A program made the translations under genes and the position numbers. Below, one piece after another: positions 8,132 to 11,120 of a DNA stretch of 11,120 nucleotides (position 1 is the stretch's first letter; each line of letters begins with the position of its first letter). Source of the DNA: Cymbomonas tetramitiformis (lineage: Eukaryota; Chlorophyta; Pyramimonadophyceae; Pyramimonadales; Pyramimonadaceae). A model generated the notes under the pieces. The model saw nothing but the letters and a program-made list of their open reading frames with translations, searched no databases and was not told the DNA's origin. The stretch spans positions 1 through 11,120 of the forward strand of contig LGRX02035247.1 of assembly GCA_001247695.2 (NCBI GenBank). The letters run 5' to 3'.

Positions 8132-8278
8132 GTGTGTGTATGCGTATCCTTGCGACTCCTTTGGCACCCCGTAGCCACAGGAAACTACACTATGTACCCA
8201 CACCGGGGACCAAAGGATTCAGCACACACTTCGGGACACCTATCCGGATTCTCCGGAGCTCACTAGTGAAGAATGAGA
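8132..8278. repeat. copy 2 of an approximately 145-bp direct repeat
   Basis: Partner of 7383-7529 (see that entry). It ends where the T/G-rich segment and then the large repeat array begin, so its right end may mark an element boundary. Confidence 0.9.
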
Positions 8279-8322
8279 TGTGTGTGTGTGTTTTGTGGGT
8301 TTTGGGTTTGGGGAGGCGGTTG
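8279..8322. repeat. T/G-rich tract with G runs
   Basis: A (TG)n tract (about 8278-8290) runs into TTTTGTGGGTTTTGGG and TTTGGGGAGGCGG. Three runs of at least three G, plus a GG, follow each other at spacings that could allow a G-quadruplex. It sits at the left edge of the repeat array. Confidence 0.6.
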
Positions 8323-8334
8323 TCGCTGTGTGTG

Positions 8335-8811
8335 CCATTTTGGCGGGCACTGCCTCTTGGAGGGCTCGGTGGATTCGTCTGCCTTTGCTGCAAGGAGAGG
8401 CAGAGGGTGGTGAAGTCCACGTTCTGTGTTTTCCCTTGATTTTTGTGGGGAGCACTTAGGTGCCCGCATTTTTTTTTGACATGGGGTGTCCATGTTGTGT
8501 GGTATGACTGCATTCACGGCATGACCATGGACCAACGGGTCCCATCCATCGACCGTGAGCCACTGGGGGGCATGCCAGCAGGGTCCGCTTACTCCGTAAC
8601 CCAGAGACCAGCAGTTGTTGGGCGATGATCGGTCACATCGTATCATCTTTCCATGCTGCTTTGCATTTGGGTTGGGAATATGTATCAGTTGGTGGTATCT
8701 TGTCACGGTCCCGCCCTGCTCTTGATTTGCTTCTCACATCCATTGGGATGATGGTGGGCTGGCTTTTGTTATCCGATCTCATGCCATTCAGTGGGTGTGT
8801 CCGTTTTCATT
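8335..8811 (+). repeat. array unit 1 (blocks a-b-c)
   Basis: The fullest unit of the family. Block a (about 8335-8465) has GGCGGGCACTGCCTCTTG, a CAAGGAGAGG box and AGGTGCCCGC. Block b (about 8466-8620) has GGGGTGTCCATG, CATGGACCAACGGGTCCCA, CATCGACCGTGAGCCA and GGCATGCCAGCAGGGTCC. Block c (about 8622-8800) has GCGATGATCGGTCACATCGT, GGTATCTTGTCACGG and CATTGGGATGATGGTGGGCT. No transposase or reverse transcriptase is visible, so it is probably non-autonomous or satellite-like. Confidence 0.85.
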
Positions 8812-9165
8812 TTTTGATATGGGGTGTCCATGCTGTGTGGTGTGACTGCATTCATGGCATAACGGATGCCATCCATCGCCATGCCATCCATGGACCAACG
8901 GGTCCCGTCCATCGACCGTGAGCCACTTGGGGGCATGCTAGCAGGGTCCGCTTACTCCGTAACCCTGGGACCAACTATTGTTGGGCGATGATCGGTCACA
9001 TCGTATCATCTTTCCATGCTGCTTTGCATCTGGGTTGAGAATATGTATGAGTTTGTGGTATCTTGTCACGGCCCCGCCCTGCTCTTGATTTGCTTCTCAC
9101 ATCCATTGGGATGATGGTGGGTTGGCTTTTGTTGGCCGATTTGATGCCGTTCAGTGTGTGTCCTT
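8812..9165 (+). repeat. array unit 2 (blocks b-c)
   Basis: Begins with TTTTTGATATGGGGTGTCCA, matching the start of block b in unit 1. It carries a local duplication of CCATCC/CATGCCATCC words at about 8867-8893, then the block b end and a complete block c with substitutions such as TTGGCCGATTTGATGCC. The spacing to unit 1 is about 350 bp, so units 1 and 2 are in tandem. Confidence 0.85.
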
Positions 9166-9350
9166 ATTGTCGTGCGATGATCGGTCACATCGTATCATCT
9201 TTCCATGTTGCCTTGCATCTGGGTTGGGAATATGTATCAGTTGGTGGTATCTTGTCACGGTCCCGCCCTGCTCTTGATTTGCTTCTCACATCCATTGGGA
9301 TGATGGTGGGCTGGCTTTTGTTAGCCGATCTCATGCCGTTCAGTGGGTGT
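9166..9350 (+). repeat. array unit 3 (block c only)
   Basis: Starting GCGATGATCGGTCACATCGT near 9174, this is a block c copy very close to that of unit 1, including GGAATATGTATCAGTTGGTG, with no block b before it. Block c can therefore duplicate on its own. Confidence 0.85.
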
Positions 9351-9745
9351 GCCTCTAGCACTGTGTCCTCCCGCGATCTCTACGGAGAGCGCCTCGGTGC
9401 CCGCTTCTGGTTTATGCTTTCGTGCATCTTCCATTGGCCGTCCATTGGTTTGCCTTCATCGACCAACGGGTTCCATCCGTTCATCGACTGTGAGGCCAAC
9501 GGAAGGCATGCCGGCAGGAATTGCTAACTCTGAGTTAGCATGCAGAGTAGCGTGAAGTTGCGCAGTCTCGCATGTTTGGCAATGTTTGGTGCATGCATAC
9601 ATCCATCGCTGCTGCTTTGAATTTATTTAGAGGTGTATGTGTAGGTGGTAGCTTGGCGCAACCCCGCCCTGTTCTTGAATGTTTCTCACATCCACTGTGA
9701 TGATGGTGGGCTGGCTTTTGTCGGTGGACCTCATGCCGCTTGATG
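9351..9745 (+). repeat. array unit 4 (diverged a-b-c)
   Basis: Contains GAGAGCGCCTCGGTGCCCGC (block a end, closely matched near 10123-10142), then CGACCAACGGGTTCCATCC and GGCATGCCGGCAGGA (block b), and a diverged block c ending CACTGTGATGATGGTGGGCT and CTCATGCCG. The reading frames seen in other block c copies are broken here, which argues against a coding function. Confidence 0.75.
9522..9540. repeat. perfect 19-bp palindrome
   Basis: TGCTAACTC and GAGTTAGCA are perfect 9-bp inverted arms around a single T. It occupies the place where other array units read GCTTACTCCGTAACC. The one-base centre cannot form an ordinary RNA hairpin loop without opening base pairs, so a protein-binding or cruciform role is as likely as none. 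Confidence 0.6.
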
Positions 9746-9794
9746 TGTGTGCCTCATGGTTGGTCAATTGGATGGGGAACTCGTGTTCGTGGAC

Positions 9795-9957
9795 CTGGAT
9801 GCGAAGCTCTGGCACCTCCTTGTTATCCTGGATGTGAGGCTCTAGCACCTCCTTGTTATCCTGTATGTGAGGCTCTGGCACCTCCTTGTCATCCTGGATG
9901 TGAGGCTCTAGCATCTCCTTGTTATCCTGGATGTGAGGCTCTGGCACCTCCTTGTTA
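9795..9957. repeat. 33-bp minisatellite, about five copies
   Basis: The unit CTGGATGTGAGGCTCTGGCA plus CCTCCTTGTTATC recurs every 33 bp with scattered substitutions (CTGTATG, CTAGCA, GTCATCC). The period is a multiple of three, so all frames free of stops stay open on both strands, giving an 11-residue minus-strand repeat of the form EPHIQDNKEVP. The array lies between units of the 8.3-10.4 kb family. Confidence 0.95.
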
Positions 9958-10009
9958 ACGGGGACGGCTACCGTTTAGAAATGGGTGATTGGATGCGGCT
10001 ATCCCCGTG

Positions 10010-10405
10010 GGGTCTTTCTGGCGGTTGCCTCTTGAAGAATGGAGCAGACTAATCTGCATTTATCGCAAGGAGAGGAAGGGTGGGGTGATGGCTACACTCT
10101 GCGACTTCTCCCTCGTTCCTTGCGGAGAGCGCCTCGGAGCCCGCTTTTGGTTGTTGCTTCCAAGAATCTTGCATTGTTTGTCCATTGGATAACAGTCATC
10201 GACCAGCGGGTCCCAACCATCGACCGTGAGCCAATGGGTGGCATGCCAGCAGGGTCCACTTACTCCGCTACCCGGAGGTTACCCGGAGACTAACACGCGA
10301 TGTCACATGTTGGGCTATGATCGGCATATACTACCATCCATGCTGCATTGCAGTTGGTTTAAGATGTGTCGAAGTAGGTGGTATCTTGTCACGGCCTCCC
10401 CCCGT
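10010..10405 (+). repeat. array unit 5 (blocks a-b, truncated c)
   Basis: Block a reads GGCGGTTGCCTCTTGAAG, GCAAGGAGAGG and GGAGAGCGCCTCGGAGCCCGC. Block b reads CGACCAGCGGGTCCCA, CATCGACCGTGAGCCA and GGCATGCCAGCAGGGTCC. Block c (GGGCTATGATCGGCATATAC to GGTATCTTGTCACGGCC) stops before the GATGATGGTGGGCT core. An extra ACCCGGAG duplication sits at about 10270-10288. This unit and the intronic copy at 1160-1281 share GTGTCGAAG ahead of GGTATCTTG. Confidence 0.8.
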
Positions 10406-10471
10406 TCACAACACAAACAACACAAGTCAGACTGTGTCACGAGTCTGTATACAGGTATCTTGTGCGTGTGG

Positions 10472-10531
10472 TAACTCTCCTTCTCTCCCTCCCGTTCTTC
10501 CCGTACTCACCCCCTCCCCTCCCAACAATCC
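10472..10531. repeat. pyrimidine-rich tract
   Basis: About 60 bp almost purely C and T on the plus strand (CTCCTTCTCTCCCTCCCGTTC and so on, ending CCCCTCCCCTCCC). It could be low-complexity filler, or the polypyrimidine tract of an intron belonging to the plus-strand gene further right. Confidence 0.7.
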
Positions 10532-10542
10532 AGTTTATGGAC

Positions 10543-10600
10543 GTCCTTGAGCTTGAGGTTTGTTGATGAACGCCCTCGAGCTTGGGGTTTGTTCATGAAC
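10543..10600. repeat. 29-bp tandem duplication
   Basis: Units 10543-10571 and 10572-10600 share CGAGCTTG/TGAGCTTG, GGTTTGTT and ATGAAC, with a few substitutions. No function is apparent. Confidence 0.85.
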
Positions 10601-10667
10601 GCGCGGCAATTCCTATACAAGGGTCATATTTACCCGTGATAGCATTGGTTGCTGTGTGGTAAATTAG

Positions 10668-10843
10668 TGCAACTGCCCCTGCGGCACTGCCGAAGATACC
10701 AAGCTATCGGGAAGGCTTCCTACTGTCGTCTATCAACGGACATCGGACCCGCCCTCATTTGGAGAATGTGGTCCCACCCTTAACTCTGCCCCGTCCGCTC
10801 CAATGCGATTGCAATCAAGTAATATTCTATCGACCCAGTTTGG
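10668..10843 (+). CDS. possible exon preceding the right-edge exon
   Basis: After AATTAG (AG ending 10667) the frame TGC AAC TGC CCC TGC GGC is open to a TGA at 10845. It reads CNCPCGTAEDTKLSGRLPTV at its start and SSNILSTQFG at its end. Breaking at GG|GTGATT (10843/10844) and resuming after CAACAG (10886) joins the two stretches in register: TTT GG + G TTG GGG, phase 2. The 43-bp intron is very short. The alternative frame in this stretch also looks protein-like, so support rests on the phase match alone. Confidence 0.35.
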
Positions 10844-10886
10844 GTGATTAATGGGGTGGGCACGGCGGACTGCTTTGTGGCAACAG

Positions 10887-11120
10887 GTTGGGGTGGACCA
10901 GCTTCTATGTAGACGTGCCTTGCGGCTCTGGCACATGGAAGATCGATGCGCCGGACCACTTCATTTTCAATCCGACACCTGGGAGCCTCGACCACTACTG
11001 CACGATCAACGGGGAGCTCTATAAGGGAGCCACGTATGGAGGTGCTGATTACAACTGGGTAGGGACTAACAACGGCACCTTGTACACTAACCCGATCTAT
11101 GTTTGGGATTCAACTTGTCC
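10887..11120 (+). CDS. exon of an unrecognised, probably extracellular protein, 3' partial
   Basis: The frame with TGG at 10894-10896 is open from 10852 to the end of the window. It reads GWTSFYVDVPCGSGTWKIDA, DHFIFNPTPGSLDHYCTING, ELYKGATYGGADYNWVGTNN and ends YVWDSTC. It is rich in Gly, Tyr, Asn, Asp and Thr with spaced Cys and contains an N-x-T sequon (NGT), a composition typical of secreted or surface proteins. I recognise no family. The exon start is placed after the AG of CAACAG (10885-10886); open reading back to 10852 leaves other starts possible. No initiator Met is present, so the gene starts further left and continues right of the window. Confidence 0.65.

Larger units (their letters stand above)
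7282..8280. other. spacer with diverged repeat copies, no supported gene
   Basis: Frames stay open on both strands (plus 7202-7603; minus 7492-7728 and 7753-8178) because the DNA is GC-rich and repetitive. None shows a domain or a consistent start. The notable content is two sets of duplicated segments, listed separately. Confidence 0.55.

Noticed and set aside
8625..9527. Plus-strand frames repeating a hydrophobic peptide (SIGMMVGWLLL), possibly membrane repeats.
   Set aside because: The frames follow the DNA repeat and are broken in the diverged unit 4; they look like by-products of the array.
10852..10914. An alternative plus-strand frame reading WVINGVGTADCFVATGWG just before the right-edge exon.
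   Set aside because: It stops at a TAG at 10910-10912 and is not in frame with the long open right-edge frame; a frameshift would be needed. Kept only as a caution about the 43-bp intron.
1..11120. Search for CRISPR arrays, tRNA or rRNA genes and bacterial operon signals.
   Set aside because: The repeats have no uniform spacers, no cloverleaf or rRNA core was recognised, and the gene structure is eukaryotic.

Overview
This window is nuclear DNA from a eukaryote, most likely a unicellular alga or other protist. The evidence is a DExH helicase gene split by GT-AG introns at codon boundaries, long gene-poor spacers, and many minisatellites and degenerate dispersed repeats. There is no bacterial-style operon layout. 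The lineage cannot be settled from the sequence alone.

Left part (1-4966): two genes lie head-to-tail on the minus strand. The upstream one (4966-4052) encodes a protein with the layout of the Asteroid/XPG-FEN1 nuclease superfamily. The downstream one (about 3565 to 239, running off the left edge) encodes a DEVH-box RNA helicase of the DEAH/RHA class in at least three exons. Its second visible intron is almost entirely tandem repeats plus an inverted copy of a repeat family that forms an array 7-9 kb away. Intron 1 starts inside a 40-bp tandem duplication that copied the exon end and the splice donor.

Middle part (4967-8280): no gene is firmly supported. Two plus-strand open stretches look like exons of one secreted protein. 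One (6446-6717) has a signal-peptide-like core followed by a Cys/Trp-rich segment. The other (7120-7281) has a segment resembling one repeat of an R-type (ricin-B) lectin. Their proposed splice sites agree in phase, but the model is tentative.

Right part (7380-10600): mosaic repeat DNA. It holds a separated pair of about 145-bp copies, a degenerate array of a unit of about 350-450 bp, a 33-bp minisatellite, a perfect 19-bp palindrome, a pyrimidine-rich tract and a 29-bp duplication. From about 10850 to the right edge there is a clear plus-strand coding exon of an unrecognised, probably extracellular, Gly/Tyr/Asn-rich protein that continues beyond the window. A possible preceding exon (10668-10843) is joined to it by a 43-bp intron.

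The nuclease-like protein and the helicase could both act on nucleic acids, but nothing here shows that they act together.
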